From Rhodobacteraceae bacterium UBA3087 (lineage in GTDB: Bacteria > Pseudomonadota > Alphaproteobacteria > Rhodobacterales > Rhodobacteraceae): a DNA stretch of 6,877 nt. The position numbers were made by a program, and so were the translations under genes. The notes beneath the pieces are model-generated. The model did no database searches. It was given only the letters and a program-made list of their open reading frames with translations, and had not been told where the DNA came from. Of this stretch, positions 1 through 6,518 are shown piece by piece (the stretch's first letter is position 1; each line of letters starts with the position of its first letter). Location of the stretch: contig DFBF01000206.1 of NCBI GenBank assembly GCA_002367285.1, positions 2,838 to 9,714 on the forward strand, in the 5' to 3' direction.

Positions 1-203
1 GCGGTATAGGTGACGGGGACGGACAGGATTTTCACGTCTGTGTCATATCCCAGCGCCTCCAGCACCACGGTTGTGGCGGCAGTCGTTGCCGTGATGTCGG
101 TCCAGCCGACATCCGAGAACGTGACTTCGGCGCAGTGGCCGTCGGCAAAGGCTGTTGTCGCGGCGGCCGAAAGGGCCAGGGCGGAAAGGGTGGATTTAAG
201 CAT
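1..203 (-). CDS. choX: Choline ABC transporter substrate-binding protein ChoX, N-terminal part (truncated by window edge)
   Basis: Reading the minus strand from the ATG at 203-201 gives 67 open codons to the window edge. Residues 1-19 (MLKSTLSALALSAATTAFA) form a typical Sec signal peptide with cleavage expected after AFA. The mature start then reads DGHCAEVTFSDVGWTDITA, the characteristic opening of ChoX/OpuAC-type quaternary-amine binding proteins. W33 and D35 in the GWTD motif correspond to the Trp and Asp known to contact choline in Sinorhizobium ChoX (family knowledge; alignment made by eye). A GGGAG Shine-Dalgarno sequence lies just upstream of the ATG. The protein should act in the periplasm, delivering choline to a ChoW permease and ChoV ATPase, which would lie beyond the left edge. 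Its divergent position next to betI supports choline as substrate. The C-terminal ~80% is not visible, so a close relative that binds another betaine cannot be fully excluded. Confidence 0.9.
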   Translation of the reverse strand, partial: MLKSTLSALALSAAATTAFADGHCAEVTFSDVGWTDITATTAATTVVLEALGYDTDVKILSVPVTYT

Positions 204-329
204 GAATTGCTCCCTGATGTATCGTTCTGCGGTGCGTTGTGCGGCCTGATCGACGGCCTTGTCACGACCCTAACGCGTCGCGCGTCGGGGTGGAACCCGC
301 GTTTCTTCTGCCCATAGTGCTGCTTTTTA

Positions 330-349
330 TTGATTGACGAGTCAATTAA
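330..349. promoter_or_regulatory. Predicted BetI operator (palindrome)
   Basis: TTGATTGACGAGTCAATTAA is a 9-2-9 inverted repeat with a single mismatched pair. Its core ATTGAC-GA-GTCAAT (333-346) is a perfect 6-2-6 palindrome. Known BetI sites in proteobacteria have the form of TTGA/TCAA half-sites around a short centre in front of bet operons, and this site fits that pattern. It lies 41 bp upstream of the proposed betI start and 126 bp upstream of the choX start, so bound BetI could repress both. Binding itself is inferred; no other palindrome of this quality was noticed in the region. Confidence 0.82.
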
Positions 350-379
350 AAACCGCGACCTTGTGGGATGCTGACGATC

Positions 380-388
380 AGGAGGTGA
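380..388 (+). promoter_or_regulatory. Strong Shine-Dalgarno site that fixes the betI start
   Basis: AGGAGGTGA is nine consecutive bases complementary to the usual 3' end of 16S rRNA. It sits with 5 nt between AGGAGG and the TTG at 391. It therefore marks TTG 391 as the betI start rather than the in-frame TTG at 334, which falls inside the operator palindrome and has no ribosome binding site. The strong site may compensate for the weak TTG codon. Confidence 0.85.
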
Positions 389-390
389 AA

Positions 391-972
391 TTGCCCAAAA
401 TTGGAATGGAACCGATCCGCCGTAAGGCGCTGGTGCAGGCCACGATCACCGAGATCGGGCGCGCAGGGTCCTTGGATGTGACGGTCTCGCAGATCGCCAA
501 GCGTGCAGGCATGTCCAGCGCGCTGGCGCATCACTATTTTGGCGGCAAGGATCAGATATTCTTGGCGGCGATGCGCCACATTCTGACGGTCTATGGCGCC
601 CAGGTGCGCGCCGCGCTGTGTGCAACCAAAACGCCACGCGACCGGGTCGAGGCGATCATTCATGCCAACTTTGAGGCCGGCAACTTTCGCCCTGAGGTGA
701 TCAGCGCCTGGCTGAATTTCTATGTGCTGTCCCAGAGCCTGGATGGCGCGCGGCGTCTGTTGCGTGTCTATCAGGCGCGCCTACATTCGAACCTGGCCCA
801 TGACTTGCGCCCTTTGGTTGGCGACCGGGCCGATGATCTGGCCGACAAGATCGCGGCGATGATTGACGGGCTGTATATCCGCCACGCGTTGCAGGCTGCC
901 CTGCCGGATGGGAAAACCGCGTGTGATCAGGTGCTTGAATGCCTGGATATGATGTTGGAGACAGGCATATGA
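391..972 (+). CDS. betI: TetR-family transcriptional repressor BetI
   Basis: This 193-residue protein (E. coli BetI is about 195) is the choline-responsive repressor of betaine synthesis genes. With TTG 391 as start, it opens MPKIGMEPIRRKALVQATI, the standard BetI N-terminus. The TetR helix-turn-helix covers roughly residues 31-50, including SQIAKRAGMSSALAHHYF followed by GGKDQIF, which is highly typical of BetI. The remaining ~140 residues are the helical ligand-binding and dimerisation domain. An upstream in-frame TTG (334) would add 19 residues absent from the family and would start inside the operator, so I rejected it. The gene is first in the betICBA operon and overlaps betC by four bases (ATGA, 969-972), suggesting translational coupling. 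It probably represses its own operon and divergent choX through the palindrome at 330-349, with choline relieving repression; this regulation is inferred from the family and the site. Confidence 0.95.
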   Translation: MPKIGMEPIRRKALVQATITEIGRAGSLDVTVSQIAKRAGMSSALAHHYFGGKDQIFLAAMRHILTVYGAQVRAALCATKTPRDRVEAIIHANFEAGNFRPEVISAWLNFYVLSQSLDGARRLLRVYQARLHSNLAHDLRPLVGDRADDLADKIAAMIDGLYIRHALQAALPDGKTACDQVLECLDMMLETGI

Positions 973-2477
973 GCAAGCCGAACATCCTGATTTTCATGGT
1001 GGATCAGTTGAATGGAACGCTGTTTCCTGACGGCCCCGCAGACTGGCTCCATGCGCCGAACCTGAAGAAATTGGCGGCGCGGTCTGTGCGGTTTGTCAAC
1101 ACCTATACGGCCTCGCCCCTGTGCGCGCCGGGGCGGGCGTCGTTCATGTCCGGCCAGTTGCCGCGCCGCACGCGGGTCTATGACAATGCGGCTGAATTCG
1201 CGTCCGACATCCCGACATACGCGCATCATTTGCGCCGGGCTGGGTATCAGACCGCGCTGTCGGGCAAGATGCATTTCGTCGGCCCCGATCAGATGCATGG
1301 GTTCGAAGAGCGCCTGACCACCGATATTTATCCCGCCGATTTTGGCTGGACCCCGGATTATCGCAAGCCCGGCGAACGGATCGAATGGTGGTATCACAAC
1401 ATGGGCTCGGTGACAGGCGCAGGTGTGGCCGAGATATCGAACCAGATGGAATATGACGACGAGGTCGCCTATCACGCCACCCGCAAGGTGTATGACCTGT
1501 CGCGCGGCCATGATGACCGGCCGTGGTGTCTGACCGTCAGCTTTACCCACCCGCATGACCCCTATGTTGCGCGCAAGAAATACTGGGACCTCTATGAGGA
1601 TTGCGACCACCTGCTGCCCGAAATTCCGGCGATGGAGTATGATGACCACGACCCGCATTCACAGCGGATTTTCGACGCCAATGACTGGCGCAGTTTTGAC
1701 ATCACGGATGATAACATCCGCAAATCCCGCCGCGCCTATTTTGCCAATATCTCATATCTTGATGACAAGATTGGCGAGGTCATGGAGGCCCTGGAAAGCA
1801 CCCGTCAGGAGGCGATCATCCTATTCGTCTCCGACCATGGTGACATGCTGGGCGACCGGGGGCTCTGGTTCAAGATGACCTTCTTTGAAGGATCCGCGCG
1901 GGTGCCGTTGATGGTCTGTGCGCCGGGGTTGGAGCCTGGCCGCATAGACGCGCCGGTCTCGACCCTTGATGTGACGCCGACGCTGGCCGATCTGGCGGGG
2001 GTGTCGCTGGAGGAAATTACGCCCTGGGTCGATGGCGAAAGCCTGGTGCCCGTGGCGAAAGGAGCAGAGCGAACCGCGCCCGTCGCGATGGAATACGCAG
2101 CCGAGGCGTCTTATGCCCCACTTGTCTCTTTGCGATATGGACCGTGGAAATACACCCGCTGTACGCTGGATCCCGATCAGTTATTCAACATTTCCGACGA
2201 TCCACATGAATTGGTGAACCTGGCCGATGATCCGGCCCACGCGGGCACGTTGACCTCGCTGCGCGCCAAATCCGAGGCCCGTTGGGACCTAGCCGCCTAT
2301 GATCGCGACGTGCGCGAAAGTCAGGCGCGGCGCTGGGTGGTCTATGAGGCCCTGCGCAATGGTGCTTATTTTCCCTGGGATTATCAGCCGCTGCAAAAGG
2401 CATCCGAACGCTACATGCGCAATCACATGAACCTGGACAATGTGGAAGACGGGCAACGGTTTCCCCGTGGCGAATGA
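969..2477 (+). CDS. betC: Choline sulfatase BetC
   Basis: A 502-residue type I sulfatase that hydrolyses choline-O-sulfate to choline and sulfate in the cytoplasm (no signal peptide is visible). The N-terminus SKPNILIFMVDQ has the metal-binding Asp12. The sulfatase signature CAPGR starts at Cys52, the residue converted to formylglycine in this family. The second metal site is the SDHGDMLGDRG segment, with D289 and H290. A tail around YMRNHMNLDNVEDGQRFP matches the choline-sulfatase C-terminal domain, which distinguishes BetC from general arylsulfatases. The chosen ATG overlaps the betI stop (ATGA); an upstream in-frame start at 939 would only extend the protein back into betI. Activity requires a formylglycine-generating enzyme, which is not encoded in this window. 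Its place between betI and betB means choline sulfate feeds directly into the betaine pathway. Confidence 0.95.
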   Translation: MSKPNILIFMVDQLNGTLFPDGPADWLHAPNLKKLAARSVRFVNTYTASPLCAPGRASFMSGQLPRRTRVYDNAAEFASDIPTYAHHLRRAGYQTALSGKMHFVGPDQMHGFEERLTTDIYPADFGWTPDYRKPGERIEWWYHNMGSVTGAGVAEISNQMEYDDEVAYHATRKVYDLSRGHDDRPWCLTVSFTHPHDPYVARKKYWDLYEDCDHLLPEIPAMEYDDHDPHSQRIFDANDWRSFDITDDNIRKSRRAYFANISYLDDKIGEVMEALESTRQEAIILFVSDHGDMLGDRGLWFKMTFFEGSARVPLMVCAPGLEPGRIDAPVSTLDVTPTLADLAGVSLEEITPWVDGESLVPVAKGAERTAPVAMEYAAEASYAPLVSLRYGPWKYTRCTLDPDQLFNISDDPHELVNLADDPAHAGTLTSLRAKSEARWDLAAYDRDVRESQARRWVVYEALRNGAYFPWDYQPLQKASERYMRNHMNLDNVEDGQRFPRGE

Positions 2478-2523
2478 CCCTTTCAACGATCCCGAAACAT
2501 CCCCACCGGAGGCGTAAAATCCA

Positions 2524-3981
2524 ATGCACACCGCCCAACCACAAGCGAGCCACTTTATCGCTGGCAAATATGTCGAAGACACCGCCGGAACGCCGATTTC
2601 GGTGATATACCCAGCGACGGGCGAGGTGATTGCCACCCTGCATTCCGCAACCCCCGCCGTCGTTGATCGCGCGATTGCCGCGGCCGCCGCTGCACAGGCG
2701 GATTGGGAGGCTATGACAGGTACCGAACGGGGCCGGATCCTGCGCCGCGCCGCCGATATCATGCGTGCGCGCAACCACGACCTGTCTGTGCTGGAAACCC
2801 TGGATACCGGTAAACCCTATCAGGAAACCAGCGTGGCAGACGCCACCAGCGGCGCGGATGCGTTGGAGTATTTCGGCGGTCTGGCGGGCAGTTTGACCGG
2901 CGACCACATCCCGCAGGGCGGCGGCGATTTCGTCTATACACGACGCGAGGCGCTGGGCGTTTGTGTCGGCATTGGCGCCTGGAATTATCCGACCCAAATC
3001 GCCTGTTGGAAGGCTGCCCCGGCGCTGGCCTGTGGCAATACCGCCATCTTCAAGCCGTCAGAAACCACGCCGCTATGTGCGTTGAAACTGGCCGAAATTC
3101 TGGTTGAGGCCGGCGCCCCCGCCGGGGTGTTCAATGTCGTGCAGGGATACGGTGACGTGGGCGCAGCCTTGGTGACAGACGCGCGCGTGGCCAAGGTCAG
3201 CCTGACGGGATCGGTGCCGACCGGGCGCAAGGTCTATGCTGCCGCCGCTGCGCAAATGAAACACGTGACGATGGAGCTGGGTGGCAAATCGCCCTTGATC
3301 GTATTTGACGATGCCAACATTGAAAACGCGGTGTCGGGGGCCATTCTGGGCAACTTTTACAGCTCGGGTCAGGTCTGTTCCAACGGCACGCGCGTGTTCG
3401 TGCAAAAGGGCATCAAAGACGCATTTCTGGCGCGTCTTTCTGAACGTCTGAGCAATGCGGTGATAGGCGACCCGCTGGACCCCGACACCTCATTCGGGCC
3501 AATGATCAGCGATGATCAGGTGGGTATCACTATGTCCTATATTGCCAAGGGGCACGCCGAAGGCGCGCGTCTGGTGTATGGCGGTAAGCGTCTGGACGGG
3601 CCGGGTTTTTACCTAGAGCCCACCGTTTTCGCCGATGTCACCGACGACATGTCCATCGCGCGCGAGGAAATTTTCGGCCCGGTTATGTCCGTGCTGGATT
3701 TCGACACAGAAGCCGAGGTCATGAGGCGCGCCAATGCCACCGAATTCGGCCTGGCGGCAGGTGTTTTCACCAACGATCTGAGCCGCGCCCACCGGGTCGT
3801 CGCCGGGTTTGAGGCAGGCACTTGTTACATCAACACCTATAACGACGCCTCCGTTGAGGCCCCCTTTGGTGGGGTGAAGCAATCGGGTGTGGGCCGCGAA
3901 AACTCCAAGGCTGCGATCAACCACTATAGCGAACTCAAGACGGTCTATGTCCGCCTGAGCGACCTTGAAGCCCCGTTCTAA
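2524..3981 (+). CDS. betB: Betaine aldehyde dehydrogenase BetB
   Basis: A 485-residue aldehyde dehydrogenase superfamily enzyme (E. coli BetB is 490) that oxidises betaine aldehyde to glycine betaine with NAD(P)+, in the cytoplasm. Visible motifs in order are: GAWNYP (W153-P156) and FKPSE (K177-E180) for cofactor binding; SLTGSVPTG, the Rossmann-fold glycine motif; the general base Glu251 in MELGGK; and the catalytic Cys285 in GQVCSNGTRV, which is typical of BetB. Near the C-terminus, VEAPFGGVKQSGVGRENS is also typical of the family. The ATG at 2524 is preceded by GGAGG (2508-2512) at a rather long spacing of 11 nt. It follows betC after 46 bp, the widest gap in the operon; no hairpin was noticed there. 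It ends 10 bp before betA. No key residue is missing, and the assignment is secure from motifs plus context. Confidence 0.96.
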   Translation: MHTAQPQASHFIAGKYVEDTAGTPISVIYPATGEVIATLHSATPAVVDRAIAAAAAAQADWEAMTGTERGRILRRAADIMRARNHDLSVLETLDTGKPYQETSVADATSGADALEYFGGLAGSLTGDHIPQGGGDFVYTRREALGVCVGIGAWNYPTQIACWKAAPALACGNTAIFKPSETTPLCALKLAEILVEAGAPAGVFNVVQGYGDVGAALVTDARVAKVSLTGSVPTGRKVYAAAAAQMKHVTMELGGKSPLIVFDDANIENAVSGAILGNFYSSGQVCSNGTRVFVQKGIKDAFLARLSERLSNAVIGDPLDPDTSFGPMISDDQVGITMSYIAKGHAEGARLVYGGKRLDGPGFYLEPTVFADVTDDMSIAREEIFGPVMSVLDFDTEAEVMRRANATEFGLAAGVFTNDLSRAHRVVAGFEAGTCYINTYNDASVEAPFGGVKQSGVGRENSKAAINHYSELKTVYVRLSDLEAPF

Positions 3982-3991
3982 GGACAGGAAA

Positions 3992-5650
3992 ATGCAAGCA
4001 GATTATGTCATCATCGGCGCAGGCTCCGCAGGCTGCGCCATGGCCTACCGCCTGTCCGAGGCCGGCGCCAGTGTGCTGGTCATCGAACATGGCGGCAGCG
4101 ATGCGGGACCGTTCATCCAGATGCCCGCCGCGTTGTCTTACCCCATGAACATGGGCCTCTATGACTGGGGGTTTAAGACCGAACCAGAACCGCATCTGGA
4201 CAATCGAACCCTGGTCACGCCGCGCGGCAAGGTCGTGGGCGGATCGTCGTCCATCAACGGCATGGTTTATGTGCGCGGTCACGCCAAGGATTTTGATCAT
4301 TGGGCTGAAATGGGGGCTGATGGCTGGTCCTATGCCGATGTGCTGCCCTATTTCAAACGGATGGAGAACTGGCATGACGGTGGCCATGGGGGCGACGCCG
4401 ATTGGCGCGGCAAAGATGGCCCGCTGCACGTCACCCGCGGCCCGCGCAAAAATCCGCTGTTTCACGCCTTTGTCGCGGCGGGGCGGCAGGCCGGATATCA
4501 GGTCACTGACGACTATAACGGCCAGCAACAAGAGGGCTTTGGCCCATTTGAACAAACCGTCTGGAAGGGGCGTCGCTGGTCTGCCGCCAATGCCTATCTG
4601 CGCCCGGCGTTGAAGCGCGACAACTGCGAATTGACCCGGGCGTTTGCCCGCAAGATCGTCATTGAAGACGGGCGTGCTGTCGGGGTCGAGGTAGAGCGCG
4701 GCGGCAAGATCGAAGTCATCCGTGCGGGGCGCGAGGTGATTATCGCGGCCAGCGCCATCAATTCGCCCAAGCTGTTGATGTTGTCGGGCATTGGCCCGGC
4801 GGCGCATTTGGCGGAGCATGGCATCGACGTGGTCGCCGACCGCGCGGGCGTCGGGCAGAATCTGCAAGACCATCTGGAGGTCTATTTCCAGCTGGCCGCG
4901 AAACAGCCGATCACGCTGTTTCGCTATTGGACTCTGTTCTGGAAGGGGCTGATTGGCGCGCAGTGGATGTTCACCAAAAAGGGCATGGGGGCGTCGAACC
5001 AGTTCGAAAGCTGTGCCTTCATCCGATCAAAGGCAGGCGTGCAATACCCTGATATCCAATACCATTTCTTGCCGATCGCCGTGCGCTATGACGGTCAGGC
5101 CGCTGCCGAAGGCCACGGGTTCCAAGCCCACACAGGCCCGATGCGCAGCCCATCACGGGGGGAAATCACCCTGAAAAGCGCGGATCCGAAAGAGGCGCCG
5201 CGCATCTTCTTCAACTATATGTCGACCGAACAGGACTGGGAAGATTTCCGCACCTGCCTGCGGCTCTCGCGCGAGGTTTTCCAGCAAGAGGCGTTCAAGG
5301 ATCATGTCAAACACGAGATCCAACCCGGCGAGGCGCTGCAAACAGACGAAGAGCTGAACGATTTCATCCGCGAACATGCCGAAAGCGCCTATCACCCCTG
5401 CGGCACCTGTCGCATGGGCCGAGCGGACGACCCGATGGCCGTGGTGGACCCGGAAATGCGGGTGATTGGGGTCGACGGCTTGCGGCTGGCCGACAGTTCG
5501 GTATTTCCGCGCATCACCAATGGCAACCTGAACGGGCCGTCGATCATGGTCGGTGAAAAGGCCGCCGATCACATTCTGGGGCGCGATCCATTGCCGCCCT
5601 CAAATGATGAACCCTGGGTGCATCCCGCTTGGCAAACGCAGCAACGATAG
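3992..5650 (+). CDS. betA: Choline dehydrogenase BetA (GMC oxidoreductase)
   Basis: A 552-residue FAD enzyme (E. coli BetA is 556) that oxidises choline to betaine aldehyde and passes electrons to the respiratory chain, usually membrane-associated. The FAD-binding GAGSAG is at residues 9-14. GMC signature 1 spans about 79-102, with GKVVGGSSSINGMVYVRGH. Signature 2 is at 254-269 (SAINSPKLLMLSGIGP). The catalytic pair is His468, in YHPCGTCRMG, and Asn512, in NGNLNGPSIM; their 44-residue spacing equals that of H466/N510 in Arthrobacter choline oxidase. There is no obvious transmembrane helix. I chose ATG 3992 because MQADYVIIGAGSAG is the family start and an AAGGA sequence lies just upstream; an upstream TTG at 3965 would start inside betB. 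It is the last gene of the operon, and I found no convincing terminator after it. The neighbours make choline the substrate beyond reasonable doubt. Confidence 0.96.
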   Translation: MQADYVIIGAGSAGCAMAYRLSEAGASVLVIEHGGSDAGPFIQMPAALSYPMNMGLYDWGFKTEPEPHLDNRTLVTPRGKVVGGSSSINGMVYVRGHAKDFDHWAEMGADGWSYADVLPYFKRMENWHDGGHGGDADWRGKDGPLHVTRGPRKNPLFHAFVAAGRQAGYQVTDDYNGQQQEGFGPFEQTVWKGRRWSAANAYLRPALKRDNCELTRAFARKIVIEDGRAVGVEVERGGKIEVIRAGREVIIAASAINSPKLLMLSGIGPAAHLAEHGIDVVADRAGVGQNLQDHLEVYFQLAAKQPITLFRYWTLFWKGLIGAQWMFTKKGMGASNQFESCAFIRSKAGVQYPDIQYHFLPIAVRYDGQAAAEGHGFQAHTGPMRSPSRGEITLKSADPKEAPRIFFNYMSTEQDWEDFRTCLRLSREVFQQEAFKDHVKHEIQPGEALQTDEELNDFIREHAESAYHPCGTCRMGRADDPMAVVDPEMRVIGVDGLRLADSSVFPRITNGNLNGPSIMVGEKAADHILGRDPLPPSNDEPWVHPAWQTQQR

Positions 5651-5784
5651 AGGTTTAGCGCCAACAGCCATTGAATGCGCTGCTTTGGGCGGTTATCCGG
5701 GTTCCGATTTGATTCGTGTCAAAGCGGGACCCGTCGTCTTGTCGCTAGGCTCGTCCCGACCAACAAAAACAGGAGGAGACGCGC
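5651..5784. other. Spacer between the bet operon and the DUF465 gene
   Basis: This 134-bp non-coding gap should hold the end of the betICBA transcript and the promoter of the next gene. The only firm signal is AGGAGG at 5771-5776, the ribosome binding site of the downstream gene. Two weak inverted repeats, 5657-5661/5677-5681 and 5725-5730/5753-5758, have short stems and large loops and no T-tract, so I do not call them terminators. TAGGCT (5746-5751) resembles a -10 box but has no matching -35 hexamer. Confidence 0.5.
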
Positions 5785-6021
5785 ATGTCCCACACGCCGC
5801 ATGAACTGCCCGAAGAATTCCCGGAACACGCTGAGAAAATGATCGCTCTGAAGACCTCGGATGCGCATTTCGCGAAGCTGTACAACGACTATCACGAGGT
5901 GAACGAAAAAGTGTACCGCGCCGAGGAAAACCTTGAGCCGACAGATCAGTTCAACGAGGAAGAGATGCGCAAGCAGCGCGCCGTCCTCAAGGACGAAATC
6001 TATCGCATGCTGTCGGCCTGA
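5785..6021 (+). CDS. YdcH-family small protein (DUF465)
   Basis: A 78-residue, highly charged, helical protein. The segments LPEEFPEHAEKMIALKTSDA and HFAKLYNDYHEVNEKVYRAE, followed by KQRAVLKDEIYRML, fit the YdcH/DUF465 family, whose members are about 70-80 residues long and form short coiled-coil hairpins. There is no signal peptide or membrane segment. The start is well supported: AGGAGG lies 8 nt upstream of the ATG. The biochemical role of the family is not established to my knowledge, so no function is proposed. The gene has its own leader 134 bp after betA, so it is probably transcribed separately rather than as part of the bet operon. It ends 6 bp from the stop of the convergent CoxG-like gene, and a hairpin just beyond its stop probably terminates it. 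Confidence 0.88.
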   Translation: MSHTPHELPEEFPEHAEKMIALKTSDAHFAKLYNDYHEVNEKVYRAEENLEPTDQFNEEEMRKQRAVLKDEIYRMLSA

Positions 6022-6027
6022 TCCGAC

Positions 6028-6492
6028 CTAGGCCTCGCCGTCCGTTTCGGCGGGGCCTTCGACAACCTGCTGAAAATTCTCGAAAAACTGGTCGGTCATC
6101 TTCTTGGCAAAGCCGTTGATGATCCGGTTGCCCAGGCTTGCCAGCTTGCCGCCAACTTTGGCGATGACCTCGTATGACAGCTCGGTGCCGCCTGCAACAT
6201 CGACCAAGGTCACGTCAGCCCCGCCTTTTGCAAAACCTGCCACACCGCCCTTGCCTTCGCCGGCGATGTGATAGCTGTGCGGCGCATTGATGTCGGACAG
6301 GGTGACCTCGCCTTTGAAGGTGGCTTTGACCGGGCCTACTTTCTGTTTCACGACGGCGGTAAAGCCGTCCTCGGGGCTGCCAAGCAGCTCCTCGCAGCCC
6401 GGTATGCAGGCCGCCAGCGTGTCGGCCGAATTCAGATGCGCCCAAACCGTTTCACGGTCGGCGGCGATGGTCCGTGTGCCGGTCAGCTCCAT
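6028..6492 (-). CDS. CoxG-like SRPBCC-family protein (carbon monoxide dehydrogenase subunit G family)
   Basis: A 154-residue single-domain protein. MELTGTRTIAADRETVWAHL, then the ADTLAACIPGCEEL segment, QKVGPVKATFKGEV and the late KVGGKLASLGNRII segment are hallmarks of the CoxG branch of the SRPBCC (START/Bet v 1-like) fold, which encloses a hydrophobic cavity. CoxG of CO-oxidising bacteria is an accessory to molybdenum CO dehydrogenase, linked to its membrane and quinone interaction. No coxMSL genes are present here, and this protein ends shortly after the domain with no membrane anchor, so its partner is unknown. I chose ATG 6492 because a GGAGG sequence lies 6 nt upstream; a GTG two codons earlier would leave almost no spacing. 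It lies 26 bp downstream of the hydrolase gene on the same strand, probably as one operon. The last nine codons form one strand of a strong hairpin (6030-6058). Confidence 0.88.
   Translation of the reverse strand: MELTGTRTIAADRETVWAHLNSADTLAACIPGCEELLGSPEDGFTAVVKQKVGPVKATFKGEVTLSDINAPHSYHIAGEGKGGVAGFAKGGADVTLVDVAGGTELSYEVIAKVGGKLASLGNRIINGFAKKMTDQFFENFQQVVEGPAETDGEA
6030..6058 (+). terminator. Probable terminator hairpin of the DUF465 gene, within the 3' end of the CoxG-like gene
   Basis: GGCCTCGCCG (6031-6040) pairs with CGGCGGGGCC (6048-6057) over ten positions, nine Watson-Crick and one T-G wobble. An outer A-T pair joins 6030 to 6058, and the loop is TCCGTTT. The hairpin starts 9 bp after the DUF465 stop, the expected place for a terminator on the plus strand. 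It lacks a real T-tract (only TTC follows), so termination strength is uncertain. The same bases encode the final GPAETDGEA of the convergent protein. On the minus strand the hairpin precedes the stop codon, so it is less likely to be that gene's own terminator. Confidence 0.6.
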
Positions 6493-6518
6493 AAACACCC
6501 TCCCTGTTTCCGCTAGTG

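Larger units (their letters stand above)
204..390. promoter_or_regulatory. Divergent choX / betI intergenic control region
   Basis: This 187-bp region separates the two divergent start codons and must hold the promoters of both transcripts. The AT-rich part at about 321-352 stands out from the GC-rich surroundings and contains the BetI-type palindrome annotated separately. TTGACG (334-339, plus strand) and TTGACT (345-340, minus strand) resemble -35 hexamers, but I could not find a convincing -10 hexamer at 16-18 bp spacing on either strand. Promoter positions are therefore unassigned. The stretch 204-320 is the likely choX leader, and I see no small gene in it. Confidence 0.7.

Noticed and set aside
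273..285. Short palindrome ACGCGTCGCGCGT in the choX leader
   Set aside because: A 5-3-5 inverted repeat made only of CG-rich steps is expected by chance in this base composition. It matches no site I know.
927..1658. Long open frame (243 codons) antisense to betC
   Set aside because: It lies entirely opposite strongly conserved betI/betC coding sequence, resembles no family, and is of the kind GC-rich codon bias produces. betC on the plus strand explains the DNA.
2185..2997. Long open frame (270 codons) antisense to the betC end and betB start
   Set aside because: It crosses two genes and the gap between them in antisense and has no recognisable motifs. It is best explained as a mirror of third-position GC bias.
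3935..4873. Long open frame (312 codons) antisense to betA
   Set aside because: It is opposite the FAD-binding half of BetA, whose motifs are intact. Its composition is shadow-like, with no recognisable domain or believable start region.
5657..5681. Inverted repeat AGCGC / GCGCT just after the betA stop
   Set aside because: A 5-bp stem with a 15-nt loop and no following T-run is not enough to support a terminator.
5746..5751. TAGGCT as a -10 box for the DUF465 gene
   Set aside because: No acceptable -35 hexamer lies 16-18 bp upstream, so the match could be chance.
5725..5758. Inverted repeat CGGGAC / GTCCCG downstream of betA
   Set aside because: The 6-bp stem spans a 22-nt loop with no T-tract, too weak to call a terminator or operator.
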